DNA from: Promethearchaeota archaeon
GTDB lineage: Archaea > Asgardarchaeota > Lokiarchaeia > Sigynarchaeales > SOKP01
Length of the DNA: 36,182 nucleotides
Reading direction: 5' to 3'
Assembly (NCBI GenBank): GCA_030620005.1
Contig: JAUXAJ010000017.1
Coordinates: forward strand, 1-36,182
Part shown: piece after piece, positions 9,120-18,786 of the stretch
Layout: each line of letters opens with the position of its first letter
Position numbering within the stretch: the stretch's first letter is position 1
Translations under genes and position numbers: made by a program
The notes under the pieces: generated by a model
Databases searched by the model: none
What the model saw: only the letters and a program-made list of their open reading frames with translations
Told to the model about the DNA's origin: nothing

Positions 9120-10421
9120 ATGGTGGAGATAGCATTATGGACCCCTTTTGAATTGTTGTTAGTTGGTATTGCGATAGCCATTTTAATCGTGTGTGGATCC
9201 AAATATGTAAGTAAGGGGAAACAGAGGGAAAACTCAAATGAAAAAATATACATGTATGGATTTGCTAGCTACTTTATAGGGATTGCTTTTTGGTTATTTT
9301 TTGGGTATTTGAGTTTCATTTTCATCCCAGGAACTTTTAAAAACGACGCGTTATATGTTGACCTAAGTCTAATTAATGAATCCGTCATGCGCGTTGTTTT
9401 TATAAAGCTATGCTGGACTTCTGGGATGATTGGAATCACGTTATATATTTACGCTTTCGAGTTAAACGTAAAACTTACTAAACATGTTATAACAATAATT
9501 TTTGTCGGTTTGATAATTGTGATGAATGTGCTTCCTTCAGTACTGGCACAAAACATTCATCTTTTTGTTGTTGCTTTCAGTGGATTAATGATTATTATAA
9601 CGTTAGTTATTATAACAAGATTGTCCCAAGTTGAGTTTAAAGCAATATCATCAGTTTTAATATTCGGTTTTCTATTGATCATATGTGGAATGGACTTAGC
9701 AGATGTTTTAAATAAAAACATAGTCCCATTATTTTATATTTTAGGAGCCCTTATTTGTCTTCTTCCAACTTTCGTTGATCCTAAACATTTTTCACAATCG
9801 TCAATTTATTGGATTTTAATTGGTATTCTTACTATTGGTTTAATTTGCGTTAATATATTCATTTACATGATATCTCATATCTCACATATTCTTAATATCT
9901 TAATCATTGTTCCGCTTTTATCTACTGCGATATCTGTTTTAATTTCGATATCTTCGTTTTATAGTTCAATAAGGCTTAAAAAACCTCATCAAAGACCTGA
10001 GAAAAAAAAAGATTTTCCAAATCTTTTAGAAATGTTTGCGAAACCTCAAACAATTACTGAAAAAGAGGTTACATTTCATAAAGAACAGAAAATCTGCATG
10101 GTGTGTAAAGGAAAGGTAGCTAGGTTTAATGTTTTTATATGTCCGGAATGTGATGTATTATACTGTAGCAAATGTGCTAATGCGTTAAGTAATTTAGAAA
10201 ACGCATATTGGGTATGCAATACAGCCTTTGACGAGTCAAAACCTTGTAAACCATACCAAAAAGAAGAAGAAGAAAAAATTGACTTAGAAATAACAGAAGA
10301 GACTCCTCAAAAAATAACTGAAGAGACTTCTAAAATACACGAAGATAGTTATAAATTTCCTAAAAAGTCGGAAAATAAAGAAATTCATAAGAAAACTCAA
10401 AAGCAGAATTTCAACGATTAA
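9120..10421 (+). CDS. Multi-helix membrane protein with C-terminal Cys-rich RING/treble-clef-like domain (paralogue 1)
   Basis: About 433 residues. The first 290 or so form eight or nine hydrophobic helices with short loops. A linker with TITEKEV leads to the Cys-rich domain at about residues 320-377: CMVC, then eleven residues, CPEC, then YCSKC, then an LENAYWVCN segment and the signature D-E-S-K-P-x-K-P. The tail of about 55 residues is charged, rich in Glu, Lys and Thr, and probably disordered. Seven of the eight expected cysteines are present; the Cys of the paralogues' CWAC is Tyr here. The cysteine spacing suggests two zinc sites and a probable cytoplasmic recognition or signalling domain. 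Function is unknown. ATG 9120 directly follows an in-frame GTG. Paralogues are at 13199-14218 and 33352-34518. Confidence 0.8.
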   Translation: MVEIALWTPFELLLVGIAIAILIVCGSKYVSKGKQRENSNEKIYMYGFASYFIGIAFWLFFGYLSFIFIPGTFKNDALYVDLSLINESVMRVVFIKLCWTSGMIGITLYIYAFELNVKLTKHVITIIFVGLIIVMNVLPSVLAQNIHLFVVAFSGLMIIITLVIITRLSQVEFKAISSVLIFGFLLIICGMDLADVLNKNIVPLFYILGALICLLPTFVDPKHFSQSSIYWILIGILTIGLICVNIFIYMISHISHILNILIIVPLLSTAISVLISISSFYSSIRLKKPHQRPEKKKDFPNLLEMFAKPQTITEKEVTFHKEQKICMVCKGKVARFNVFICPECDVLYCSKCANALSNLENAYWVCNTAFDESKPCKPYQKEEEEKIDLEITEETPQKITEETSKIHEDSYKFPKKSENKEIHKKTQKQNFND

Positions 10422-10442
10422 TCATGAAAATGAATTAAATAT

Positions 10443-11616
10443 TTAATCCGATATGCTGATATCTAATTGGTCCAAGATTTCTATTAAATCTATTACTTCA
10501 AGACCCATATTAAATTTTTCGTTAGCATCGCTTAAATTTGTCTTACAAAACGGGCAAATTGAAGCTACTACGGTGGCTCCAGTTTCTTTCGCCTCGTCTA
10601 ATCTTTCCTTTGAGATTTCTACAGACCATTCAGGATATCCTATTTTAACTCCTCCACCAGCCCCGCAACACCAAGCATTTTCCTTGTTTCTTTTCATTTC
10701 AACAAAATTGGCATCAGGAAATTGCTTAATAACATATCTAGGTTCCTCGTACAACCCTACATGTCTCCCAATGTGGCACGGATCGTGATAAGTAAGTGAT
10801 TTATTATATCCTGACTTGAAACTAATTTTACCCTCGTCAAGCAGCTTCTTAACTAATTCACAAGTATGATAAATCTCAAAATTAATATCGACGCCTGATT
10901 TCTCAAAATCAACCTTAAGTGTTCGATAACACCCAGCACAGGAAGTAATCACTTTAGTTGCTCCCGTTTCGTTAATTTTTTTAACGTTGTAAAGCATGAA
11001 ATCCTTGACAGGGTCAACCTGTCCAGTTCTTATTAAAGGGCTCGTGCAACAACGTTCATCGATTAATGTAAAATTTAGATTTATTTTTTTTTAGAAATCT
11101 TAATGTAGCATCTCTTAAATCTTTTTGACGGTAATTCGAAGTGCATCCTATGAAATAGACCCATTCTGCTTCGTCTGGTAAGTTGTATTCTTTCTTTAAC
11201 TCTTCGTTATTTGAATTAGATTCACCATATGGATTATAATATTCCGTATTGACCATGAGTGTTAATAATTTTTTTTGTCTTTCAGGACAAAATCCATTTC
11301 TTACTGCTTCTGCTCGTGCTGCCTCGATAATATCCACTATAAAATGATTAAATTTGTCAAATCTACAATTTTCCGTGCAATTACCGCAAGTTGTACACGA
11401 GTACAATACATTAGCTGAATTCTGACTCCATTGAAGATCGCCATTCAAGATCCCATAAATAATCCACAGCCTTCCACCGGCGCTGTAAGTCTCAAAAAGA
11501 TGTTTCTTATAGCTGGGACAATTGAAGTCATCAAATTTATTTGTAAACTTGCAATATCCACATCTGAAACATCTGTGAACTATATCTTTCCAATCTTGCC
11601 CTACTTCTGAAGTCAT
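10443..11616 (-). pseudogene. Iron-sulfur oxidoreductase (GlcF/HdrD-like, CCG domains) with frameshift in an A9 run
   Basis: This is the electron-transfer partner of the adjacent FAD oxidase. The N-terminus has two cluster motifs, CFRCGYC with a later CP, and CTTCGNCTENC. Two CCG domains follow, the first with FIGC, DERCC and SCAGCY, the second with HDPCH, WCCGAGGG and CPFC. The 5' frame stops at TGA 11056, while the correct frame opens before it with LIDERCCTSPLIRTGQ and runs to TAA 10443. Removing one A from the A9 run (T9 on the plus strand, 11084-11092) restores about 390 codons. I chose ATG 11616 over the earlier ATG 11634 because GGGAGGT stands nine bases before it. It probably passes electrons from a 2-hydroxy acid to a cellular acceptor. 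Real mutation, programmed slip and assembly error all remain possible. Confidence 0.8.
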
Positions 11617-11618
11617 TT

Positions 11619-12998
11619 TTAATTTACCTCCCAATTACCTGGATTCATGATATTATTAGGGTCTAAAAGATCGTGAATGTTTTTTAAGAGTTTTTTATAA
11701 TTAGGATCCATCTTTTCAAGAATTAATTTTTGACCTGTCAATTCTGCCTTCCACGGAATGCCTCCTAACTCAAGGGCTAATTTATTTGTTTCGTGCAAGG
11801 CATTTCTTGCATTCTTCATTTCTTTGGAATCAGCTCTATTAAACGAATAGGAAAAGAACATTACAATGGTATGAGAACCTCCAATAAGTCGAGAGCCTAA
11901 TGTTGGAGAAATGTCGTATTTTCTAGAAATTTCGGCGCCTCTCTCATAAGCTTCAGGAATTTTTTCTAATGGCATGAAAGCTCCCACGTATTCAAATCCT
12001 CCTCCTTTTCTAAAATCTGCAGCTCCAGCAGCAAATATCGGTTTGTCCATGTATAAATCCATCAATCTTTGTGGTGCCTTCATGAATCTTGCGTTTCCTT
12101 TACGGTATAAACGCTTGAAAATTTTAGTTTGGCGATCGATATCTTCTTTCGAATCCCCTGTAATATAAGTCATAATAAATATGTATCCTTTCATCCACTC
12201 CGGCTTATCTTGTATTCCAAGCAGGACATCTTCAGCTAAATCTGTGGCCGTGATTTTTGAGAGCAAGTTTGGGAGCATTTTTGGGTCCTTCATCATCCCA
12301 AAAATTATATCCCTCTCTTTTGGTTTTGGAAATAACTGTATTGAAAGTTTAGTAACGATTCCCATCGTCCCGAACGAACTAATAAACAAGCCAATCAAGT
12401 CTGGTATGGGACCTCTACCGAACCAGTAATCCGAAACGGCACAAGAACCGAGTTTGCAAATCTCTCCATTTGGCAAAACTACTTCTAATCCATTAATCAA
12501 GGACCCATGGTCTCCATATTTTTGAGATAAATATCCCGAACCATGAATTAGCATGTTTCCAGCGACTGTTGCTGAAGGTGGGGCGTCTGGAATTGGAGAT
12601 TGCAAGTCTGGATAGTTTTCATTTAAATGCGAGAGTAATTGTCCAGTAGTAACTCCTGCTTCAATAAGAGCATAGCGACTTAATTCGTTTATCTCAATAA
12701 TTCCGTTCATTCTTTTCATATCCAAAACAATACCTCCCTTGATAGGGATTACTAAACCGCTAAGCGTCAAGCCTCCTCCCATGGGAACGATAGGAATTTT
12801 TTCCTCGTTGGCTAACTTTACAATATTTTGAACTTCTTCAACAATTTTAGGCATCACCACGAAATCAACTGGTCTAGGTTCAGATGCCCCAGGATCTTGA
12901 GAATAAATAAAAAGGTCTTCAGCTTTATTCGATACAAAATCTTCTCCAACTATATCCTCTAAATTTTTCAAGATCTTATTTTTATTCAAGAAAAACAA
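11619..12998 (-). CDS. FAD-linked oxidase, GlcD/D-lactate dehydrogenase family
   Basis: A 459-residue PCMH-type flavoprotein. The FAD-binding half has VPMGGGLTLSG at about 71-81, a GVTTGQLL segment and SATVAGNMLIHGSGYLS. The C-terminal half, ending with LDPNNIMNPG, is the usual FAD-oxidase C cap. The family oxidises 2-hydroxy acids such as D-lactate or glycolate. Its stop lies two bases before the start of the iron-sulfur gene, which has its own strong Shine-Dalgarno, so the two form an operon equivalent to glcD-glcF. An alkyl-dihydroxyacetone-phosphate-synthase-like or other D-2-hydroxy-acid role cannot be excluded. The start is ATG 12998 and the stop TAA. Confidence 0.88.
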   Translation of the reverse strand: MFFLNKNKILKNLEDIVGEDFVSNKAEDLFIYSQDPGASEPRPVDFVVMPKIVEEVQNIVKLANEEKIPIVPMGGGLTLSGLVIPIKGGIVLDMKRMNGIIEINELSRYALIEAGVTTGQLLSHLNENYPDLQSPIPDAPPSATVAGNMLIHGSGYLSQKYGDHGSLINGLEVVLPNGEICKLGSCAVSDYWFGRGPIPDLIGLFISSFGTMGIVTKLSIQLFPKPKERDIIFGMMKDPKMLPNLLSKITATDLAEDVLLGIQDKPEWMKGYIFIMTYITGDSKEDIDRQTKIFKRLYRKGNARFMKAPQRLMDLYMDKPIFAAGAADFRKGGGFEYVGAFMPLEKIPEAYERGAEISRKYDISPTLGSRLIGGSHTIVMFFSYSFNRADSKEMKNARNALHETNKLALELGGIPWKAELTGQKLILEKMDPNYKKLLKNIHDLLDPNNIMNPGNWEVN

Positions 12999-13198
12999 CT
13001 CATTTTATTGATTTTAAAAGATTTTTTTTCCATTCAAACAAACACTTTTCAAAAACATAATTTTTGATAATGATTCAAAATTTTTATAATGTTAATAAAA
13101 ATAATTATTGAGACTTCTTTATATATATAATTGTTTTTAATAACTTCATTGAAGTTTTCGTCGGGACAAGGAGAACTTGAAAGACATTCTTATCAGGG

Positions 13199-14218
13199 TC
13201 AATTTTTAGGTTCTAAGTCGTCTTGAAGGTCTATATCTTCTTCAACATTATATGGTTTAACCGGTTTAGACTTATCAATTGGTCCATTACAAGCCCAGCA
13301 CGCGTTATCCAAGTCACCCATCGCCAAAGCACATTTTTGGCAATATAGAGCGTCACATTTACAAATAAAACTGAAACCTTCGACTTTTCCTTTACACACT
13401 AAACAAATCTTCTTTTCTCGAAAAAAAGTAACCTCTTCTTCATTTACTCTTCGACGATTACCTAAGATCTTTAAAAAATCTCGAACATCATCTATTTTTT
13501 CAACTGAATATTCCATTTCTGAATAATTGTCTTTTATATTCAAATATTTTTTCATCCAGTTAGGTAGAATGAATCCCAAATAAAAAAAAATCGAACTCAT
13601 CAATAATAAAAATTGTCCGATGGTTTCTATCAGGAATTCCCTTATCAACATAGTGATAAATGCTCCAATTATAAAAAAAATAAAAGCTAAAAACAATATT
13701 TTTCCTTTCACGTTAGTTTCTTTATCGTTTGAATCTAAAGATTGTTTTACAAATAAAATTCCCATGGTTAAAAATATTAACGAAGTTAAAGAATAAATGA
13801 AAATGCTAAAAGGAGTAAACTCTGTATTAAATCCCATATTATATCCTATTGTTGTAGGATCTGAAAAAATGAAATATAAAAGTATTATTTCAGTAATTCC
13901 AATGGTTATTATAAACACCCTTAAAGTTATCTTACGCTTCAATAATTTTAAATGAAGTAATTTTGACATTGCTAACACCCAACATATTAGCCCTGGGAGA
14001 ATAAAACCTATATCTAACAAAAAAAATACTTCATAAGAAATAACTACATTGAAAAAAACATATAAGATGAAATATGCCACTATTGAGATTGCCCAAGTTG
14101 ACATCGCAATCCACGTTAATCCAACAAGAATTAAAACACTGTTTTTAGTCTTGAAATATTTTGAAATCATTTTAATTCCTACAATTAGGGTTACTGTGAC
14201 ATATATTGAAGGTAACAC
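13199..14218 (-). CDS. Seven-helix-type membrane protein with C-terminal Cys-rich domain (paralogue 2)
   Basis: A 339-residue protein with about seven hydrophobic helices over the first 225 residues, then a linker and the same Cys-rich domain as the 9120 and 33352 genes. The domain reads CLVC, then C-K-C (one residue shorter than in the others), YCQKC, CWAC, and the closing D-K-S-K-P-V-K-P. Its membrane half does not resemble that of the other two paralogues; it recalls seven-helix sensor modules by layout only. So the domain is combined with more than one membrane module. The start is GTG 14218, with AGAAGGA touching it. A TATA-like element (ATATATAAAC on this strand, around 14258-14268) lies about 45 bases upstream. 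Function is unknown; a membrane receptor or ubiquitin-like ligase component are guesses. Confidence 0.75.
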   Translation of the reverse strand: MLPSIYVTVTLIVGIKMISKYFKTKNSVLILVGLTWIAMSTWAISIVAYFILYVFFNVVISYEVFFLLDIGFILPGLICWVLAMSKLLHLKLLKRKITLRVFIITIGITEIILLYFIFSDPTTIGYNMGFNTEFTPFSIFIYSLTSLIFLTMGILFVKQSLDSNDKETNVKGKILFLAFIFFIIGAFITMLIREFLIETIGQFLLLMSSIFFYLGFILPNWMKKYLNIKDNYSEMEYSVEKIDDVRDFLKILGNRRRVNEEEVTFFREKKICLVCKGKVEGFSFICKCDALYCQKCALAMGDLDNACWACNGPIDKSKPVKPYNVEEDIDLQDDLEPKN

Positions 14219-14293
14219 TCCTTCTATTAGTTGAACTTGAATGTTTTTTCACCAATGTTTATATATTTCTAACATTTAATTAATCATTAATAT

Positions 14294-14992
14294 TTAGATC
14301 TTTTGCATCCAGACTCTAAGTCTGGAAAATAAAATATCAAACTTGTATAGTTCCTTCTCTATAATAGGAAATTCTTTTTCAGGAATAATAAACGAACCCC
14401 TGCCTAATTTTACTCCTTTTAGTTTGTAGACTAGTCCTTGTTTTTGATAGGAATATATTTTATCAGAATATTTCTTAGAAGTTTTATAACCATATAGAAT
14501 TCTCTTGAGTTTCATCTTGTTAGACTTGTCTAATCTTCTTAAATTTAACGTGATAATTTGATAAGGATCTAGCTGTAGAGCTTTTTTAAGAGTATCTTGA
14601 TAATTTGAATTGCCATATAGTAATTTACCTTCTGCTAACATGTTTTCAATAAAAATTCGATCCCAATCATGAATTCTTTCGGGATAAATAAAAACACATT
14701 GTATTGATTTATCTATTTCCTTTCCTAAACTTAAAAAATGTTCGAAAACTAGCTCTTCAGAACTCTTTGATGCACGATTTTTAAATATAATGCATGAATC
14801 AACATCACTTTCTTCTGTAAAAGTCTTTGTTGCGTAGGAACCGAAAAGTAAGATTGAGTTTATTTCTGGATATTTGGATATTTTCTTTTTCAAGTATGTT
14901 TTAATGAAACTTACTAATTTCTCGTATTCTGAGTTATCTTTACTTATTTCTTCACCTTTTTTTTTAAAACCAAGATTAAGCTCCGTTTTCAA
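14294..14992 (-). CDS. MNT-type nucleotidyltransferase
   Basis: A 232-residue protein of the DNA polymerase beta-like nucleotidyltransferase superfamily. It contains GSYATKTFTEESDVD, an exact GS-x10-D-x-D catalytic motif, near residues 51-65. In known MntA-HepT pairs this type of enzyme inactivates the HEPN toxin by adding AMP; that is family knowledge, not shown here. The C-terminal half of about 120 residues, rich in Lys and Tyr, is longer than in minimal MNT antitoxins. Its start overlaps the preceding HEPN-like gene by 17 bases, so the two are translationally coupled. A role as a lone nucleotidyltransferase acting on RNA is an alternative. Confidence 0.75.
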   Translation of the reverse strand: MKTELNLGFKKKGEEISKDNSEYEKLVSFIKTYLKKKISKYPEINSILLFGSYATKTFTEESDVDSCIIFKNRASKSSEELVFEHFLSLGKEIDKSIQCVFIYPERIHDWDRIFIENMLAEGKLLYGNSNYQDTLKKALQLDPYQIITLNLRRLDKSNKMKLKRILYGYKTSKKYSDKIYSYQKQGLVYKLKGVKLGRGSFIIPEKEFPIIEKELYKFDILFSRLRVWMQKI

Positions 14993-15347
14993 TCACCTTT
15001 AGGCATATCGCTTCTAATTTGAAATATTGGGTTTTTAAATCATCAAAATCCTCATCGTTCCAACTAAATCCATAAGAAAATTTCGGTCTAAGTTTATTTT
15101 CTATTTTTTGGAAAAAACGCCATACTTTTTCTGTTTGGTTCTTAAATATGTTGACATTTTCCTCTAAAACTCTCCTTACACTTTTATGCTTATTAATGTG
15201 TACCCTATTTTTTGCCGCACAAGCTTCGATTAAATGAAATAATGAAAGAAAAAACAATTCAGCGCAAGTGGGTTTTGAATTTTCATCATTTTCCGCATCT
15301 TTTTTGAAAGTTAAATATAATTTCTTATGATTTTGAAATGTTCCCAT
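14976..15347 (-). CDS. HEPN-like small helical protein paired with MNT gene
   Basis: A 123-residue, mostly helical protein. The segment LFHLIEACAAKNRVHINKH resembles the first helices of HEPN proteins, and RVHINKH fits the R-x(4-6)-H ribonuclease pattern, though I cannot confirm it sits in the correct helix. It overlaps the MNT nucleotidyltransferase by 17 bases in the order seen in HEPN-MNT toxin-antitoxin operons. If the pair is of that kind, this is the RNase toxin and the downstream protein its antitoxin. The start is ATG 15347, directly after a run of T/A. The assignment leans mainly on gene order. Confidence 0.5.
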   Translation of the reverse strand: MGTFQNHKKLYLTFKKDAENDENSKPTCAELFFLSLFHLIEACAAKNRVHINKHKSVRRVLEENVNIFKNQTEKVWRFFQKIENKLRPKFSYGFSWNDEDFDDLKTQYFKLEAICLKVIENGA

Positions 15348-15480
15348 AAAATTTCATTTTTTTTTTTTTCGTAATATTATAATACGAATTTGTATATAAA
15401 TTTTTATCCATATCATTTCGCTTGTAATTGTTCTAAATGAATTTCAATAATTATTTTAAATAATTTTTCTTATAACACTT

Positions 15481-16038
15481 ATGTCAATTCAAGCAAAAAA
15501 AGAAGGAATATTTCGCATATTAGGAATGTTAATGATTTTCATTAGTTTAATCTCCTCCATTATCTTCGATTTTTATGTTTTAGGCGAAATAGGCTTGTAT
15601 GCTCTAAATCTGACAATCGCCATTTCTTGGCTAATCTTAATTGCATTATTAAAGTTGTCGGTTGATTTTTTCGTAGAAAATTTCTTGAAAGTGTCGATTG
15701 TTTTAGCCATTGTTTCAATAATAATGATCATTATTGGTTCGATGATAAGTCCTCAAGTTGCCATGATAATGCCATTCGTATTCATATCAATTTCAAACAT
15801 TTTAGCCATACTATGCTGGCAGTTTTCTCTTTCAATTTATAAAGCTAAAAAGTTATTCTTTATTATTGGTGGATTAATCTGCTGCGTATTCACGATCATT
15901 TTCAGAACTGGAACCTTGACGACTCGGATTGGATGGTTATTGGGCGTGGCGCCGTTATTGTTATTCGCTTTAGGAATTTGCCTGGTAATTTTAGCTGAAA
16001 TGTTTATGAAAAAAAAAGGATTTTTAAACTATATTTGA
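15481..16038 (+). CDS. Six-helix membrane protein of unknown function
   Basis: A 185-residue, very hydrophobic protein with about six transmembrane helices (near residues 10-30, 35-57, 65-86, 90-110, 118-136 and 145-172) and a short KKKGFLNYI tail. It has no charged catalytic motif and I recognise no family. It stands alone after a 130-base AT-rich promoter region. Start ATG, stop TGA. Confidence 0.65.
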   Translation: MSIQAKKEGIFRILGMLMIFISLISSIIFDFYVLGEIGLYALNLTIAISWLILIALLKLSVDFFVENFLKVSIVLAIVSIIMIIIGSMISPQVAMIMPFVFISISNILAILCWQFSLSIYKAKKLFFIIGGLICCVFTIIFRTGTLTTRIGWLLGVAPLLLFALGICLVILAEMFMKKKGFLNYI

Positions 16039-16242
16039 AAGAAATTCGTTGAAGACATCCTTTAAGACCAGCACATGTGGCGGAATTAAGAACTCTTTTG
16101 ACAATAAAGTCTCTTTTAAGGATTAATTAATATAAATTAGAAAAAATCAATATTATTAAGATAGGCTAGTCAAGAATTCAAATCATGTTGTCCATCCTTT
16201 TTTTGAAATCTTTTTTAACCTTAATCTCCTATTATATATATC

Positions 16243-16932
16243 ATGAGCAGTTCTAAACCCGTCGCTCCTTCCCGTCCGCTTCACTCGAAGGAGTGTAAGA
16301 ATTTTAGATTCCTCGCCTTTTGGTCAAAAAAAATTACCGAATTTTTTGATCAAATTGAAAAAACGGGTACTAATGCTCGAGTCACCCATCACGATTTACT
16401 CGTCAACTTCGTGAACGAGGAATATCTTGACGGGGCAGGTGAATTGGATCTTGAAAAACGAGTAAAGGGTTCGAAGCACGATGACTTGAGCCTTCCTTCC
16501 AAGGTAATAGAATTCAAATTTCGTTCAAGCGCCTTAACTTCGTTGCCCGGTGTTTTAAGAAATGCGAAGAACATTTTCACGCGCAATGATTTTCTCTATT
16601 TCTCGTACTTTCGCAGAAGAATCAAAAAAGAAAAAACCAAAATTATAAAAAACCAAGGGTGCATGTATTACTTAATAATTATCATATTTCCGAAAGAGAT
16701 TGAACACCTAAATTTAAAAGTTCTGTTGAAAGAAATAAGAAAGGAGGAGATAGACTTTACCAAAGAAGTAGCCCAAAAAAGCGGTATTGATATGGATGAT
16801 GAAGAATTATATGCAGTCGGTAATATGATTAAAGAAATCCAGCTTGAGCGAAAGTTAGAAGAAAAAGACAAGATAATAGAAGATAAAAACAAGATTATTG
16901 AACATTTGAAGAAACAATTAAACGGAAAATAG
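16243..16932 (+). CDS. Unknown protein with C-terminal coiled coil, possible nuclease-like core
   Basis: A 229-residue protein. The N-terminal 30 residues are rich in Ser, Pro and Lys. The middle contains an E-L-D-L segment and a later VIEFKFR strand; the E-x-K spacing recalls PD-(D/E)XK folds but is too weak for a call. The last 45 residues (from about LERKLEEKDKIIEDKNK) form a heptad coiled coil. Codons in the first 300 bases are richer in G and C than in neighbouring genes, which may mean transfer. The TAG stop is followed by an AT-rich gap. Rpn-like transposase-associated nucleases have a similar layout and are the best alternative. Confidence 0.5.
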   Translation: MSSSKPVAPSRPLHSKECKNFRFLAFWSKKITEFFDQIEKTGTNARVTHHDLLVNFVNEEYLDGAGELDLEKRVKGSKHDDLSLPSKVIEFKFRSSALTSLPGVLRNAKNIFTRNDFLYFSYFRRRIKKEKTKIIKNQGCMYYLIIIIFPKEIEHLNLKVLLKEIRKEEIDFTKEVAQKSGIDMDDEELYAVGNMIKEIQLERKLEEKDKIIEDKNKIIEHLKKQLNGK

Positions 16933-17021
16933 GATTTCTTTACTATATTTCTCTTTTACATTTAGGAAATAAAATTGATCTCTAGCTTAATTTAATAATA
17001 TTGGAAAAAATATATTATTCA

Positions 17022-18737
17022 TTAGTCTAATTTTTTCCATAAATCTCTTAATTCTTCTTTAGGAAATGTTACCTTAAATCCAGAAGGTTCTAAAGGTTCT
17101 TCTCTAAAAAATTCAGGGAGATCGTTCGTATCTTGACCAATACCCGCTTTTTCGTTGAATTCTATCTCGTTTTTTAAGATTTTCTTTCCAATGTTAATAA
17201 CATCGTTTATTTTTAAACTTGTTCCGTGCATTGCGTTCATTGCTTTCGTGATTATCTCCATGTTTTGATAATCTGGACCGATAAAATAACAACAACCCAT
17301 TGAATCCAAAATTGTTGTGTATAATTGTAATTCGTAAGACAAATCTAGTTTTCCCTCATTTTCAGTAAGTTCGCCAAAATCCTTCTCCTTGTTAGCAGAT
17401 CTTCCTGAAATTGCGGCACCTGCAGTATGGTCAGCACCCATGGGAGATGTTGCAAAGGTCACGCTCATTCCTTTCATTATCCTTGGATCGTATGCAGAAA
17501 TTCCTTGCCCTTTTACTTGAGGGATTCTTTTTGCGTTTAATTCTCTTCCTATATGGAGCAAACCGTTGCCATATAATTTTCCAATATCAGAATTAGCCTT
17601 AATTTCTTCAAAAATCTCCAAGACTCTTTCAGCATCGCCCCACTCAATTTTACCATTATCCATGGCAACTGCCACTGTGCCACCAAATTCAATAGTGTCG
17701 ATCCCCGCATCGTCGCACGCATGATCGATTTTCGCTAAACTGTCTATACTATTTATCATGCAATTCGTTCCATTCAAGACCATTGTTTCATATTCGAGGC
17801 TTGAGGTCACGTGTTGTCCATTTTCGTCAACGAAAAGATTTGAACATTTAATCACGCAAGTAGGACTACACGGCAACCTTTTTTTTCCTCCTCTTGCTAC
17901 AGTGAGCTCGTGAAGTTCTTGCCCTGAAATTAAATCAATGTCTTTAAATTGTCCCATTCTAAAATTCTTGGTGGGGATTCCTCCGATTTCGTTCATGATT
18001 TTCATCATTAAAGGAGTGCCAAAAATTGAAAATGTTTCTTTTGATTCCGATAACCATTTTACAAATGGCTTGACGATTTCTCGAAATTCTTTAAGATCGT
18101 GAATTTTCACTTTACTACTTTTAGTTGGGAATATCACTACAGCTTTTATTTTTTTTGAACCCATTACCGCCCCTAATCCACCTCTTCCTGCGTGTCGGCT
18201 TGGATGCCCTTCTAAATCGTTTGCAGCCACGGTTGAGCTTTTCAAGAGGTTCTCGCCGGCTGGCCCAATTGAATATATTCCAATTTGCTCTCCGTATTTC
18301 GCTCTTAATTTGGAATGAAGCTCATAGTTGCCCAAGCCTTTATATTCTTCAGCTTTTTCCAATTCAATTCCGTTATCGTTTATTAATATTATTTTTAATT
18401 CTGGAGAAATATCTTCCAAAATTAATGCCCTTATTCCATGTAAAGCCAACATCATTCCAGGCCTTCCTCCTACATTTGCTTCCTTAATACCATTTGTAAG
18501 AGGACTTTTACCACAAACTGATGTGCGGGCAGAACACGGAAAGAAACTACCTGCAAGTATCCCGTTTGAAATGATGAGCTTGTTCTTATCGCTAATAGGG
18601 TCACAAGTGGGGGGAACCTCGTCAAGAAGGATCTGGGAGCCTAAACCTCTCCCACCTAATAGAAAATATTTTGAACCTGACGTGATTTCTTCGTATTGAA
18701 CTAGGTCGTTCTTAAGTTTAATTCTGGCGATTTTCAT
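17022..18737 (-). CDS. Aldehyde:ferredoxin oxidoreductase family (tungsten enzyme)
   Basis: A 571-residue AOR-family enzyme, which oxidises aldehydes to acids with ferredoxin as acceptor through a tungsto-bispterin cofactor and one [4Fe-4S] cluster. Cluster cysteines appear as C290-SPT-C294-VIK-C298 and, near the end, LDSMGCC (C482/C483). Pterin-binding features include LLGGRGLG near the start, SARTSVCGKSPLTNG, and the HPSRHAGRGGLGAVMGSK block. I place the start at ATG 18737, giving MKIARIKL. An ATG 72 bases upstream at 18809 would add a Lys-rich stretch overlapping the nitroreductase end. It lies 49 bases downstream of the nitroreductase on the same strand. A separate acceptor such as FOR/GOR-type aldehydes cannot be distinguished. 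Confidence 0.93.
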   Translation of the reverse strand: MKIARIKLKNDLVQYEEITSGSKYFLLGGRGLGSQILLDEVPPTCDPISDKNKLIISNGILAGSFFPCSARTSVCGKSPLTNGIKEANVGGRPGMMLALHGIRALILEDISPELKIILINDNGIELEKAEEYKGLGNYELHSKLRAKYGEQIGIYSIGPAGENLLKSSTVAANDLEGHPSRHAGRGGLGAVMGSKKIKAVVIFPTKSSKVKIHDLKEFREIVKPFVKWLSESKETFSIFGTPLMMKIMNEIGGIPTKNFRMGQFKDIDLISGQELHELTVARGGKKRLPCSPTCVIKCSNLFVDENGQHVTSSLEYETMVLNGTNCMINSIDSLAKIDHACDDAGIDTIEFGGTVAVAMDNGKIEWGDAERVLEIFEEIKANSDIGKLYGNGLLHIGRELNAKRIPQVKGQGISAYDPRIMKGMSVTFATSPMGADHTAGAAISGRSANKEKDFGELTENEGKLDLSYELQLYTTILDSMGCCYFIGPDYQNMEIITKAMNAMHGTSLKINDVINIGKKILKNEIEFNEKAGIGQDTNDLPEFFREEPLEPSGFKVTFPKEELRDLWKKLD

Positions 18738-18786
18738 AATAAATAATAAATTAAAACAAGCATTTGTATTTTTTCCTTTCTTTTTT

